A stretch of DNA of 61,537 bases, from NCBI GenBank assembly GCA_002401955.1, contig NVUQ01000015.1, positions 1-61,537 of the forward strand, given 5' to 3'. Numbering within the stretch: the first letter of the stretch is position 1; each line of letters opens with the position of its first letter. Positions 15,912 through 24,956 of the stretch are shown here, piece by piece. This DNA is from Flavobacteriales bacterium (lineage in GTDB: Bacteria > Bacteroidota > Bacteroidia > Flavobacteriales_E > Vicingaceae). The notes below the pieces were generated by a model. That model was given only the letters and a program-made list of their open reading frames with translations, did not search any database and was not told the origin of the DNA. A program made the translations under genes and the position numbers.

Positions 15912-18662
15912 ATGAGTGTTAATCAAAGGTCGGATTATGTTATAATGAGAAAAAAGAGTTCTCTTTTTGATGTCTGGTCTATCCTAATTTATCCTGTATT
16001 ATTCTTTTTGTTCTTTATTCCACTAAAAGGACATTCACAAAAAACAACAGATACAGAACTTAAAGTGGCTTATACATTTAATTTCACAAAATATATTACT
16101 TGGAAAAACGAATCTACTTTTTCAAATTTTCAGATTATACAATTAGGATCAGATAATACTTTATTTAAAGAGCTAAGTCAGTTGTCAAGGTATAAAGCAA
16201 AAGAAGGTAAGTCAATTACAGTTACCCAAGCGGCTAATTTATCAAAAATCAATATTAGTAGCACTAGAATTATATATGTAACTACTAATCAGAGTGTTAA
16301 TTTAAGTGAGATTTTAGATAAAATAAGGGGGACGAATATATTATTGGTATCTGATAATGCTACAATGTATAAGTCGACTATGATCAATTTTTTAACCAAT
16401 AAGGATGGTAGGGTTGAAATAGAGGTGAATACAAAAAACATTAACAATCAACAATTAATAGTCTCGCCAGAAATTGTGGTTATGGGAGGTACTAATATGG
16501 ATGTAGCTAAAGTTTATGAAGAATCTTTAGCTGAAGAAAAAGAAAAGGTAAAAGATCAAGAAGAAAGGATAGTAAAACAGCAAGAGGAAATTAAAAAACA
16601 AGAAGATGAATTGGTAAATCAAAAACAAGAAATTCTTAATCAAGAACAAAAAATAACTTTTCAAAAAAAGAAAATAAATAAGCAAGTTGTTAAGATTAAT
16701 GAGCAGGATAAAAGATTGTTAAATCAACAAAAAGTATTGGAAGAAGGTGTAGAGGATTTAAAAATCCTTTCTATTAAGCTTGACAAAAGAGAAGAAATCT
16801 ATAAAGGGCAATTAAGTCGATTAATGACTCAAAGAGAAGAAATTAAAAGCTCTGAGAAGAGAATTAGCGATTATAATACATTAATGGAAGATCAGGAAGG
16901 TGAAATTGAGCAACAAAAGAAAAATATTAGTTCTCAGCAAAAGCGAATAGATGTTCAACAAACTGTTTTAATTTTTTCTTTTATCTCTTTGTTTTTAGCG
17001 TTAATTTCAGGTTTCCTTGTTTATCGAAATAATAAATTTAAGAAAAAGGCTAACCTTAAACTTCAAGAAAAAAATAAAGCCTTAGAATTTCAAAAAATAA
17101 AAATTACCGAGCAAAGCGAAACAATTAAACAAAATGCAATTCTTCATGAACAGTTTTTAGCGAATACAAGTCATGAGCTTAGAACTCCAATGAATGCAAT
17201 AAAAGGTTTTGTAGATTTAATTAACGAGTCGGATAGTACGGATAAGAAAAAAGAATACTTAGAATATATAAAACTTTCAGCTTTAAATGTACTTACTATA
17301 AGTAATGATATTTTGGATATTTCTAAAATTGAATCGGGGAAAATAGTATTTGAAAAAATACCATTTAGTTTAAACTATATAGTTAATAATGCTATAAAAA
17401 TAAATGAAGTAAAAGCGAATGAACGAAATTTAGTATTAAAAGTAAATTGGAAAAATAATAATCCAGGATTTTTAATAGGAGATCCTACAAGGTTAAGTCA
17501 GATTTTTATTAATTTATTAACTAATGCCATTAAATTTACAAAAGTAGGCGGTGTTATAATGAGTATTGATTGGGTTCCTCAGCTTGTAAATGGGGTAAAA
17601 AAAATTGAACTATTTGTAGAGGTAAAAGATACTGGTATTGGTATAACAGAGGATAGATTAGATTACATTTTCGAGAAATTTACACAATCTGGAAGCGATA
17701 TCAATAGAAAGTATGGAGGTACTGGATTAGGACTCCCAATAACGAAACAATTGGTGGAACTACAGCAAGGAACCATTAATGTAGAAAGTGAATTAGGGAA
17801 AGGTTCTGTTTTTAGCTTTTTTATTCCTTATGAAATAAGTACTAAAAAACAGTTAGTAGATGAGGTTTCTAAATTTGAAGATTATAGTGAATATAAATGG
17901 TTAAATAATTTAAAAGTTTTAATGGTGGATGATAATCATTTAAATAGAATTATGGCTAAAGAGACATTGATGTCTATGAATAAAAATATTTTGTTAGATA
18001 TTGCCAATAATGGCAAAAAAGCAATTGATATGTTTAAGGAACATGATGTTATTTTTATGGATTTACACATGCCGTTAATGGATGGAATTGAAACCACAGA
18101 ATACATTAGAGCGAACTTAAAAGGAGGGCAACAAGTTTATATTGTAGGAACATCTGTAACCAATAGCAAGAAAGAAAAAGAGGCATGCTCTGTAGCCGGC
18201 ATGAATGATTATATTTCTAAACCCTTTAAGAAAGAAGAAATATTATTGATGGCAGCAAAATCTCTTAAAATTTCTCTCGATAAAAAAAATATTAGTGAAG
18301 AGACTCAAACGGAAAAGTTAATGTCGGTTAAGGAGTCTTTAGTGTTACAATTTCCAGATAAAAAAGATCAATTAGATGTTGCAAACATACTACTAGATGA
18401 AATTCCTGAAGAATTAGAAAATATTCAAAATTCTTATGACCTAAAGGATTGGAAAAGATTTATAGATGCTATTCATAGTATAAATAATAAATCATCATAC
18501 ACAGGGTCTTTAGAGTTTAAAACAATAGCACAAAAAATTGAAAAGATTGCTAGAGGAGATAAAAATGAAAAAGAAATAGAAGGTTTATTAACTAAAAAAA
18601 CACAAGTTTGGGATAAGCTTAAAGAAGAGATAGAAACATTTATAAAAATGAACAAAAAGTAA
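15912..18662 (+). CDS. Hybrid histidine kinase with periplasmic YfiR-like (DUF4154) sensor
   Basis: The frame gives 916 residues; Met12 (15945) opens a better signal peptide ending GHSQ and is the likelier start. Then come a YfiR/DUF4154-like domain (about 48-190, beginning with AYTFNFTKYITW), a long Gln/Glu/Lys-rich coiled coil (about 195-350), a membrane helix (about 352-372), a second short coiled coil, HisKA with His421 in SHELRTP, HATPase with DTGIGI and GGTGLGL, a receiver with Asp717 in FMDLHMPLMDG, and a C-terminal Hpt-like domain with His855 in IHSINNKSS. All phosphorelay residues are present. YfiR proteins are periplasmic modulators of signalling enzymes; here the domain is fused to the kinase. 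No DNA-binding output is present, so a separate regulator must be used. Confidence 0.93.
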   Translation: MSVNQRSDYVIMRKKSSLFDVWSILIYPVLFFLFFIPLKGHSQKTTDTELKVAYTFNFTKYITWKNESTFSNFQIIQLGSDNTLFKELSQLSRYKAKEGKSITVTQAANLSKINISSTRIIYVTTNQSVNLSEILDKIRGTNILLVSDNATMYKSTMINFLTNKDGRVEIEVNTKNINNQQLIVSPEIVVMGGTNMDVAKVYEESLAEEKEKVKDQEERIVKQQEEIKKQEDELVNQKQEILNQEQKITFQKKKINKQVVKINEQDKRLLNQQKVLEEGVEDLKILSIKLDKREEIYKGQLSRLMTQREEIKSSEKRISDYNTLMEDQEGEIEQQKKNISSQQKRIDVQQTVLIFSFISLFLALISGFLVYRNNKFKKKANLKLQEKNKALEFQKIKITEQSETIKQNAILHEQFLANTSHELRTPMNAIKGFVDLINESDSTDKKKEYLEYIKLSALNVLTISNDILDISKIESGKIVFEKIPFSLNYIVNNAIKINEVKANERNLVLKVNWKNNNPGFLIGDPTRLSQIFINLLTNAIKFTKVGGVIMSIDWVPQLVNGVKKIELFVEVKDTGIGITEDRLDYIFEKFTQSGSDINRKYGGTGLGLPITKQLVELQQGTINVESELGKGSVFSFFIPYEISTKKQLVDEVSKFEDYSEYKWLNNLKVLMVDDNHLNRIMAKETLMSMNKNILLDIANNGKKAIDMFKEHDVIFMDLHMPLMDGIETTEYIRANLKGGQQVYIVGTSVTNSKKEKEACSVAGMNDYISKPFKKEEILLMAAKSLKISLDKKNISEETQTEKLMSVKESLVLQFPDKKDQLDVANILLDEIPEELENIQNSYDLKDWKRFIDAIHSINNKSSYTGSLEFKTIAQKIEKIARGDKNEKEIEGLLTKKTQVWDKLKEEIETFIKMNKK

Positions 18663-18929
18663 GGTTAAACTATTTTAATACTATAGTACAGATTATGAAG
18701 TTTGGAATGATACCTATGGATAAATTCTTCGAACTTAGTCTTTCTTTAGATGGAATCGCCCTAATGTTTTTAACCAAAACTGCCCACGAATTACCTAAGC
18801 TTTACAAGTTCGAGTTATTCCGAATGTTATACTGAGTTTCTAGAAAGATAAATCGGAATTGTATCGAGAACATAGATTTTTAATCTGATTAGAAAAGATT
18901 ACTTTCGTTTAATCTAAATTGAAATTGCT
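18663..18929. other. Intergenic region with REP-like remnant and doubtful 46-codon frame
   Basis: This 267-bp gap holds a plus-strand frame of 46 codons (18695-18835) with no recognisable domain or ribosome site. Near its end, ATTCCGA and TCGGAAT flank about 30 bp, and the sequence ATCGAGAACA follows, as in dispersed palindromic repeats of this genome type. I consider the frame doubtful. Confidence 0.3.
18900..18907 (+). promoter_or_regulatory. Near-consensus -7 element TACTTTCG
   Basis: TACTTTCG differs from TAnnTTTG at one position and lies 22 bp before the DinB gene. No clear -33 element is seen. Confidence 0.35.
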
Positions 18930-19391
18930 ATGAAATACCATTTTGAAACTTTAAACATTACCAGAAACAACATCATAAACGCTATTGAAGGATTATCGTT
19001 AGAAGATTTAAACACTGTTCCTAAAGGCTTTAATAATAATGTTATTTGGAATGTAGGTCATGTTGTTGCAACTCAGCAATTGTTGTGCTATAAATTTTCA
19101 GGATTAAAAATGTCTTTAGACTCAGATTTTATTACAAAGTACATGAAAGGAAGTGCGGCTGATAATGATATATCTCAAGAAGAAGTTGATTATATTCTTA
19201 AGCAATTAAAGGTATTGCCAGCTAAGTTGGAAAATGATTATACTAATGGAGTTTTTGAAAATTACAATACTTACACTACCAGCTATAACATTACATTAAG
19301 TGCTATATCGGAAGCTATCCAATTTAATAATGTACATGAAGGATTACATTTTGGATATATAATGGCTTTAAAAAAGTTGATTAAAAAATAA
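18930..19391 (+). CDS. DinB-family metal-binding protein
   Basis: The protein has 153 residues and is predicted all-helical. DinB-like four-helix proteins carry three histidines that bind a metal, usually nickel or zinc. Here His48 lies in NVGHVVATQ, and two more histidines lie in VHEGLHFGYI near residue 140, four apart as expected. Many members are thiol-dependent transferases or are induced by stress, and the exact role is unknown. It appears to be a single-gene unit. Confidence 0.85.
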   Translation: MKYHFETLNITRNNIINAIEGLSLEDLNTVPKGFNNNVIWNVGHVVATQQLLCYKFSGLKMSLDSDFITKYMKGSAADNDISQEEVDYILKQLKVLPAKLENDYTNGVFENYNTYTTSYNITLSAISEAIQFNNVHEGLHFGYIMALKKLIKK

Positions 19392-19436
19392 TTGACAGTT
19401 TAACACTTTTCTGATGCAATAAAATGGAATAAAGAT

Positions 19437-19444
19437 TAGTTTTG
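19437..19444 (+). promoter_or_regulatory. Promoter -7 element TAGTTTTG overlapping an upstream TTG codon
   Basis: TAGTTTTG matches TAnnTTTG. Its final TTG (19442-19444) is also the first possible start codon of the following frame. A start inside the -7 element would lie upstream of transcription, which argues for the GTG at 19463 as the real start. Confidence 0.6.
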
Positions 19445-19462
19445 TATGACAAAATTTATGAC

Positions 19463-21820
19463 GTGAAAAACAGTTTGCTCTTTCTTTTTTTTTCTCTTTT
19501 TATTTTGAGCGTTTCTGCTCAACAAAAATATACCGTTAGTGGTTATGTAAAAGATAAAACTAACGGTGAGAGTTCTTTAGGTGCAACCGTTTACATCAAA
19601 GAAATTTTAAAAGGAACCACTACAAATTCTTCTGGGTTTTACTCTATAACAATAGAAGAAGGAGAATATACTTTAGCTATATCTTACATCGGTTTTAAAA
19701 CAATAGAACAGAAGATTATTCTCAATAAAAATATTCGTTTAAATTATGAAATTGAACCAGATGTAATTACAACTGATGAACTTACTGTAATAGGGGAAAG
19801 AAAGGACGGAAATGTTGATGAAACCGTAATGAGTACGGTAGAATTAGATATCAAAAAGATTAAATCTTTACCTGCTTTTTTTGGAGAGATAGATGTTTTA
19901 AAAACAATACAATTATTACCAGGGGTTCAGGCAGCGGGAGAAGGGAATGCTGGTTTTTATGTGAGAGGTGGAGGGCTTGACCAAAATTTAATTTTATTAG
20001 ATGGAGCAACAGTTTACAATGCTTCTCATTTAGCAGGATTTGTTTCTGTTTTTAATAGTGATGCCATTAAAGATGTAAAATTGATTAAAGGAGGAATGCC
20101 AGCAGAATACGGAGGGAGACTCTCATCTGTTTTAGATATTACTATGAATGATGGAAATATGAAAAAATATGAAGCTGAAGGAGGAATAGGAATCATGTCC
20201 TCTCGTTTAACACTTCAAGGTCCAATTAAAAAAGATACAGCTTCTTTTATCATATCTTATCGAAGGTTTTATTTGGGTGATATACTTCAACCTTTTATTA
20301 GTGATTCTTCAAATTTAAAAGGAACTAACTATTATTTCTATGATTTAAATGCTAAGCTGAATTGGATTATATCCGAAAAAGATAGGTTGTATTTGAGTGG
20401 CTATATGGGGGAAGATGTTATGACGTATGTAAATAATAAAGATGGCTTTGCAACGAATATACCCTCAGGAAATGCTATTGTTTCTTTACGATGGAATCAT
20501 TTATTTAATGATAAATTGTTTTCGAATACAACACTTAGCTATACTCGTTATAAATTTGAATTAGGTCTAGAACAAGGTCAAATTGAATTTAAATTGTTTT
20601 CAGGAATTTACGATTGGAATGCTAAAATGGATTTTAATTATTTACCATCAATACTTCATAGTGTTAAGTTTGGATTAGATTATACTTTCCACAAATTTGT
20701 TCCTAGTAATGTGTCAATAAAATCAGATGAGGTTTATTTTAATACGGGTGATATTATTAAAAATTATGCAAATGATGCTGCTTTTTATTTGTCTGATGAT
20801 TGGGATATTAATGAAAGACTAAGAGTTCACGTAGGGTTGCGTTATTCTTTGTTTCAGCATGTAGGTCCTTTTAAACGTTACAAGAATAATCAGTTTGGTA
20901 GTCCCGTAGATACAGTGGTGTATGATAATTTTGAAACCGTAAAATTGTATCAAGGATTAGAGCCTAGATTAACTGCTAGATATACTTTAAATAATACATC
21001 TTCTGTTAAAGCATCTTATACTCAGAATTACCAATATTTACATTTGGTAAACTTTGCATCTGTATCTTTACCTATGGATGTGTGGGCACCAAGTACGGAT
21101 GAAGTAAAACCTCAGTTTGCAAGACAGTACGCTGCAGGATATTTTAAAAACTTTAAGGATAACAAATTTGAAACTTCTGTTGAGGTGTATTATAAAACAA
21201 TGGATAATCAGGTAGAATATAAAGATGGAGCTGTACCACAAGATAATGCTGGCAACAATGTAGATCATCAATTTACCTATGGTAAAGGCTGGTCTTATGG
21301 TGCAGAATTTTTTGTGAAAAAACGTTTCGGTAAAGTTAATGGTTGGATTGGATATACACTTTCGTGGACCAACAAGCAATTTGAAGAATTGAATGATGGA
21401 AATGTCTTTCCTGCTAAATATGATAGAAGGCATGATGCTTCTGTGGTGTTAACTTATAACCCTTCTAAGCGTTGGGTGATAGGAGCAGTTTGGGTTTATG
21501 CAACAGGAAGTGCGTTAACTTTACCAGAACAGCGATATACAATACAGGGACAAATAGTGAGTGATTATGGGAATAGAAATTCATTTAGAATGGATGCGTA
21601 TCACAGGATGGATTTATCCCTAACCTTAAAAGGAAAAGAAGAAAAGAAATTTAAATCGGATTGGGTATTATCTATATACAACGTATACAATAGAATGAAC
21701 CCCTCCTTTATTTATTTTGCAACAGAAGGGAGTGTTTATGATGGGACATTGGAAATACAAGCTAAACAAGTTTCCTTTTTCGGAATATTACCATCAATAT
21801 CCTGGAACTTTAAATTTTGA
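19463..21820 (+). CDS. TonB-dependent receptor with carboxypeptidase-like N-terminal domain
   Basis: I place the start at GTG 19463 (785 residues): it gives a standard signal peptide ending SVSAQ, and the alternative TTG at 19442 lies in the promoter element. Next are a carboxypeptidase-regulatory-like beta domain (about residues 22-95), a plug domain with GEIDVLKTIQLLPGVQ and VRGGGLDQNLILLDGA, and a barrel ending NFKF. This is the receptor type that pairs with a DUF4249 lipoprotein in Bacteroidota, and such a gene starts 2 bp downstream. The pair probably imports an organic or metal-chelate nutrient; the ligand is unknown. Confidence 0.92.
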   Translation: MKNSLLFLFFSLFILSVSAQQKYTVSGYVKDKTNGESSLGATVYIKEILKGTTTNSSGFYSITIEEGEYTLAISYIGFKTIEQKIILNKNIRLNYEIEPDVITTDELTVIGERKDGNVDETVMSTVELDIKKIKSLPAFFGEIDVLKTIQLLPGVQAAGEGNAGFYVRGGGLDQNLILLDGATVYNASHLAGFVSVFNSDAIKDVKLIKGGMPAEYGGRLSSVLDITMNDGNMKKYEAEGGIGIMSSRLTLQGPIKKDTASFIISYRRFYLGDILQPFISDSSNLKGTNYYFYDLNAKLNWIISEKDRLYLSGYMGEDVMTYVNNKDGFATNIPSGNAIVSLRWNHLFNDKLFSNTTLSYTRYKFELGLEQGQIEFKLFSGIYDWNAKMDFNYLPSILHSVKFGLDYTFHKFVPSNVSIKSDEVYFNTGDIIKNYANDAAFYLSDDWDINERLRVHVGLRYSLFQHVGPFKRYKNNQFGSPVDTVVYDNFETVKLYQGLEPRLTARYTLNNTSSVKASYTQNYQYLHLVNFASVSLPMDVWAPSTDEVKPQFARQYAAGYFKNFKDNKFETSVEVYYKTMDNQVEYKDGAVPQDNAGNNVDHQFTYGKGWSYGAEFFVKKRFGKVNGWIGYTLSWTNKQFEELNDGNVFPAKYDRRHDASVVLTYNPSKRWVIGAVWVYATGSALTLPEQRYTIQGQIVSDYGNRNSFRMDAYHRMDLSLTLKGKEEKKFKSDWVLSIYNVYNRMNPSFIYFATEGSVYDGTLEIQAKQVSFFGILPSISWNFKF

Positions 21821-21822
21821 TT

Positions 21823-22851
21823 ATGAAAAATTTTAAAAAAACACGTCATTTCGAGTGTCCCTTGAGTTCGTTTTTCGAAAGCAAAAGCTTCGAAAGGAAG
21901 CGAAGCAACCCCATAAATAAATCACTATTGTTAATAATTGGAATTATTTCCTTAACCCTTTTTTCTTGCGAAAAAGATATAGATATAGATTTGCCAGATT
22001 CTGAGAGAAAGTTAGTGGTAGAAGGAAGTATTGAACCAGGGCTTCCACCTTTTATTATGCTAACTAAAACTGAAGGATACTTTAATCCTGTAGATATTAA
22101 TTCTTTACAAAACGCTTTTATACATAATGCTATAATCTTTGTAAATAATGGAACAAACAATGTTCAACTAACTGAAATCTGTACCAGCGACTTAGATACT
22201 TCATTATTACCTTCTGTAGCACAACTAATAGGTGTATCATTAGAGAATGTGAAGAATTTCGGGTTTTGTTTGTACACAACTTTAGATCCTTTAATGTTTG
22301 GAGAAGTAGGTAAAACATATTCTTTATCAATTCAGGCCGAGGGTAAAATATTAACATCTACAACAACAATTCCATCACCTGTAGTAATGGATAGTTATTG
22401 GTATGAAGATCAACCAGGATATACCGATTACGGTTATTTATGGTTTAAATTAAATGATCCTCAACCTTTAGGAACAGCATATAGAATATATACTCAGCGA
22501 TTGGGTAAAGATGATCGTTTACTTCCGGCTAATGGCTCTGTATTTGACGATAAATTCTTTAATGGTATAAGTTTTGAAGCTTTTATTTTTAGAGGTCACG
22601 AAATAAATTCACAACACCCCCAAGATATTGGAGGTCTTAGAGATTATTTCGAACAAGGAGATACGATTATAATTAAATTTTGTACAATAGATCAACCTCA
22701 TTTTCAGTTTTTAAACACTTTCGAAATAGCTTCTTTTAATAATGGAAATCCTTTTACAGCTCCAATATCCATCAAATCAAATATAGAAGGTGGTTTGGGT
22801 ATTTGGGGTGGTTATGGTGTAAGCTACGATACCTTGATTGCTGTGGATTAA
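21823..22851 (+). CDS. DUF4249 lipoprotein with a repeat-derived N-terminal extension
   Basis: The first suitable start is ATG 21823 (342 residues). DUF4249 proteins are outer-membrane lipoproteins that act with a TonB receptor, which here ends just upstream. The expected lipoprotein signal is present (SLLLIIGIISLTLFSC, with the acceptor Cys near residue 49), but about 30 residues of basic, unusual sequence precede it. That extension is encoded by a dispersed repeat-like element (21843-21908) beginning CGTCATTTCGAGTG, which keeps the frame open. No alternative start lies between the element and the signal. Either the long leader still works, or export is impaired. Confidence 0.82.
   Translation: MKNFKKTRHFECPLSSFFESKSFERKRSNPINKSLLLIIGIISLTLFSCEKDIDIDLPDSERKLVVEGSIEPGLPPFIMLTKTEGYFNPVDINSLQNAFIHNAIIFVNNGTNNVQLTEICTSDLDTSLLPSVAQLIGVSLENVKNFGFCLYTTLDPLMFGEVGKTYSLSIQAEGKILTSTTTIPSPVVMDSYWYEDQPGYTDYGYLWFKLNDPQPLGTAYRIYTQRLGKDDRLLPANGSVFDDKFFNGISFEAFIFRGHEINSQHPQDIGGLRDYFEQGDTIIIKFCTIDQPHFQFLNTFEIASFNNGNPFTAPISIKSNIEGGLGIWGGYGVSYDTLIAVD
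21843..21908. repeat. REP-like element inside the DUF4249 gene
   Basis: The sequence from CGTCATTTCGAGTG to GGAAGCGAAGCAAC has the look of intergenic CGTCATTTCGAG-type palindromic repeats of Bacteroidota, with internal CTTTTGCTTTCGAA / TTCGAAAG-like complementarity. It sits seven codons after the ATG of the DUF4249 gene. A related CGTCATTC start occurs at about 49682. Confidence 0.6.
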
Positions 22852-22879
22852 GAATCCAACAATAAGCTTCAAAAATCTC

Positions 22880-22910
22880 TTTGCAAAGCAATCAAATAAG
22901 TTTACTTTTA
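22880..22910 (+). promoter_or_regulatory. Promoter for trxB
   Basis: TTTG (22880-22883), a 19-bp spacer and TACTTTTA (22903-22910) match the Bacteroidota promoter with one change in the -7 element. The ATG lies 20 bp downstream. Confidence 0.6.
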
Positions 22911-22930
22911 TCTTCTCAAAAAAATAGAAT

Positions 22931-23884
22931 ATGTCAGAAGAAATAGAAAAAGTAAAGTGTTTGATTATAGGTTCAGGTCCCGCAGGATATACTGCAGCAA
23001 TTTATGCAGCAAGAGCAAATATGGCTCCAGTATTATACCAAGGAATGCAGCCTGGTGGTCAATTAACTACAACCAATGAAGTAGAAAACTTTCCTGGTTA
23101 TGCTGATGGTGTAACAGGTCCAGAAATGATGATGCAATTAGAAGCACAAGCAAAACGTTTTGATTCAGATATTAGAAACGGTTGGGTAACTAAAGTAGAC
23201 TTTTCAGGAGATATACATAAGGTTTGGATTAACGAAACCAAAGAAATTCATGCAGAAACAATTGTTATTTCTACGGGTGCTTCGGCAAGATATTTAGGGT
23301 TAGATTCTGAACAACATTATTTAAAAGCCGGAGGTGGAGTTTCTGCCTGTGCTATTTGTGATGGTTTCTTTTACAGGGGACAAGAAACAATTATTGTTGG
23401 AGCAGGAGATTCTGCTTGCGAAGAAGCACACTACTTATCTAATATTTGTAAAAAAGTTACCATGTTAGTTAGAAGAGATGAGTTTAGAGCATCTAAAATA
23501 ATGGCAGAAAGAGTTAAGAATACTGCCAATATTGAAATAATTTTTAACACAAATACTGTTGAAGTATTGGGTGAGAATGATTTGGTAACAGGAGTAAAAG
23601 TGAAAAATAATGTAACCGGAGATGAAAAAGAAATTCCTTGTACAGGATTTTTTGTTGCGATTGGGCATAATCCAAATACAGAAATATTTAAGGATTACAT
23701 TAATTTAGATGATGCTGGATATATTGAATATGCAGAACCTGGTACAGCTAAAACAAATGTTCCAGGAGTATTTGTTAGTGGTGATGCTGCCGATAAAACA
23801 TACAGACAAGCAGTTACTGCTGCAGGAACAGGCTGTATGGCAGCCTTAGAAGCAGAAAGATATTTAGCAGCTAAGCACGGTTAA
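22931..23884 (+). CDS. trxB: Thioredoxin-disulfide reductase
   Basis: This is a 317-residue flavoprotein that reduces thioredoxin with NADPH. The FAD-binding GSGPAGYTAAIYAARA is at residues 14-29, the redox disulfide is in CAICDGF, the NADPH-binding motif is GAGDSACEEA, and the C-terminal FAD motif is VFVSGDAAD. Length and order are canonical for low-molecular-weight thioredoxin reductases. It has its own promoter and is separated from the next gene by a short palindrome. Confidence 0.97.
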   Translation: MSEEIEKVKCLIIGSGPAGYTAAIYAARANMAPVLYQGMQPGGQLTTTNEVENFPGYADGVTGPEMMMQLEAQAKRFDSDIRNGWVTKVDFSGDIHKVWINETKEIHAETIVISTGASARYLGLDSEQHYLKAGGGVSACAICDGFFYRGQETIIVGAGDSACEEAHYLSNICKKVTMLVRRDEFRASKIMAERVKNTANIEIIFNTNTVEVLGENDLVTGVKVKNNVTGDEKEIPCTGFFVAIGHNPNTEIFKDYINLDDAGYIEYAEPGTAKTNVPGVFVSGDAADKTYRQAVTAAGTGCMAALEAERYLAAKHG

Positions 23885-23895
23885 AACTCATTGTC

Positions 23896-23916
23896 ATCCT
23901 GAACTTGATTCAGGAT
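23896..23916. repeat. Palindrome ATCCTGAA-CTTGA-TTCAGGAT
   Basis: Perfect 8-bp arms flank a 5-nt loop in the 51-bp gap between trxB and the dehydrogenase. The sequence is of a dispersed type; a degraded relative (ATCCTGAACTCAGGA) is at about 41187-41201. It may act as an mRNA-processing or stabilising hairpin. Confidence 0.7.
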
Positions 23917-23935
23917 CTAATAAAAAAGATATAAA

Positions 23936-24823
23936 ATGAAAAAAGTAGCAGTAATAGGAGCAGGAACAATGGGTAATGGAATTGCTCATACATTTGCTCA
24001 AAGTGGAATAAAAGTAAATTTAATTGATATTTCTCAAGAAGCGTTAGATAAAGCTATCGCAACCATCACTAAAAATTTAGGTAGAATGGTGGCTAAAGAG
24101 AAAATATCAGAAGACGATAAAAATAATACCATAGCAAACATAACAACACATACAGATATGAATACTGGTGTTGCTGACGTGCAGTTAGTGGTAGAAGCAG
24201 CAACAGAAAACGTTGATTTAAAATTGAAGATTTTTAAATCTATGGATGAAGCAACAAGTGATGATGTTATTTTGGCAACAAATACATCTTCAATTTCTAT
24301 TACGCAAATTGCAGCTGTAACTAGCCGCCCAGACAAAGTAATAGGAATGCATTTTATGAATCCTGTACCCATTATGAAACTGGTAGAAATTATTAGAGGA
24401 TATTCTACTTCTGATGAGGTTACGAATACAATTATGGAATTATCTAAGAAATTAGGTAAAACTCCAACAGAGGTAAATGATTATCCTGGTTTTGTAGCAA
24501 ACAGAATTTTAATGCCAATGATTAACGAGGCAATAATTACTTTGCATGAAGGAGTTGCTGGAGTTTCAGAAATTGATACAGTAATGAAATTAGGGATGGC
24601 TCACCCAATGGGACCATTACAATTAGCAGACTTTATTGGATTAGATGTTTGTTTATCTATTCTTAATGTGATGCACGAAGGTTTTGGAAACCCTAAATAT
24701 GCACCATGTCCATTATTAGTTAATATGGTTGCAGCTAGCAAAATGGGAATTAAATCTGGAGAAGGGTTTTATTCTTGGGGTCACGGAACAAAAGAATTAA
24801 TTGTTTCAGATCAATTTAAATAA
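23936..24823 (+). CDS. hbd: 3-hydroxyacyl-CoA (3-hydroxybutyryl-CoA) dehydrogenase
   Basis: The protein has 295 residues. The N-terminal NAD-binding Rossmann motif is VIGAGTMGNGIAHTFAQSG (residues 5-23). The catalytic region has NTSSISIT and GMHFMNPVPIM, the latter holding the catalytic His, and the C-terminal dimerisation domain includes DYPGFVANRILMPM. The enzyme oxidises 3-hydroxyacyl-CoA to 3-ketoacyl-CoA in fatty acid breakdown, or the reverse in butyrate or polyester metabolism. It is a single-domain protein without a fused hydratase. A terminator follows at 24844-24875. Confidence 0.93.
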   Translation: MKKVAVIGAGTMGNGIAHTFAQSGIKVNLIDISQEALDKAIATITKNLGRMVAKEKISEDDKNNTIANITTHTDMNTGVADVQLVVEAATENVDLKLKIFKSMDEATSDDVILATNTSSISITQIAAVTSRPDKVIGMHFMNPVPIMKLVEIIRGYSTSDEVTNTIMELSKKLGKTPTEVNDYPGFVANRILMPMINEAIITLHEGVAGVSEIDTVMKLGMAHPMGPLQLADFIGLDVCLSILNVMHEGFGNPKYAPCPLLVNMVAASKMGIKSGEGFYSWGHGTKELIVSDQFK

Positions 24824-24843
24824 AAAGTAATTTATTATTATAG

Positions 24844-24875
24844 AATCGCGACTTCATTTGAAGTGGCGATTTTTT
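24844..24875 (+). terminator. Terminator after the hydroxyacyl-CoA dehydrogenase gene
   Basis: AATCGCGACTTC and GAAGTGGCGATT pair with one mismatch around ATTT, followed by a run of six T. Confidence 0.85.
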
Positions 24876-24931
24876 GTTTATTACAAAATACTTTTATGAG
24901 TTGAGCGTTAGTCATACCAATATGGAATAAC

Positions 24932-24939
24932 TATATTTG
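24932..24939 (+). promoter_or_regulatory. Promoter -7 element TATATTTG for the envelope block
   Basis: TATATTTG is a perfect -7 element; TTAG 20 bp upstream (24908-24911) is a weak -33. The GTG start lies only 17 nt downstream, so the leader would be very short. Confidence 0.6.
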
Positions 24940-24956
24940 CTTCAATCAAAAAATAC

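Noticed and set aside
18695-18835. 46-codon frame (MKFGMIPMDKFF...)
   Set aside because: No ribosome site, promoter or family resemblance; it lies next to REP-like sequence and may be chance.
21068-21433. 121-codon minus-strand frame inside the TonB receptor
   Set aside because: It lies entirely within a clear receptor gene and its translation is rich in Phe, Ile and Ser without a domain.
24034-24372. 112-codon minus-strand frame inside the hydroxyacyl-CoA dehydrogenase gene
   Set aside because: Antisense shadow of a well-supported gene.
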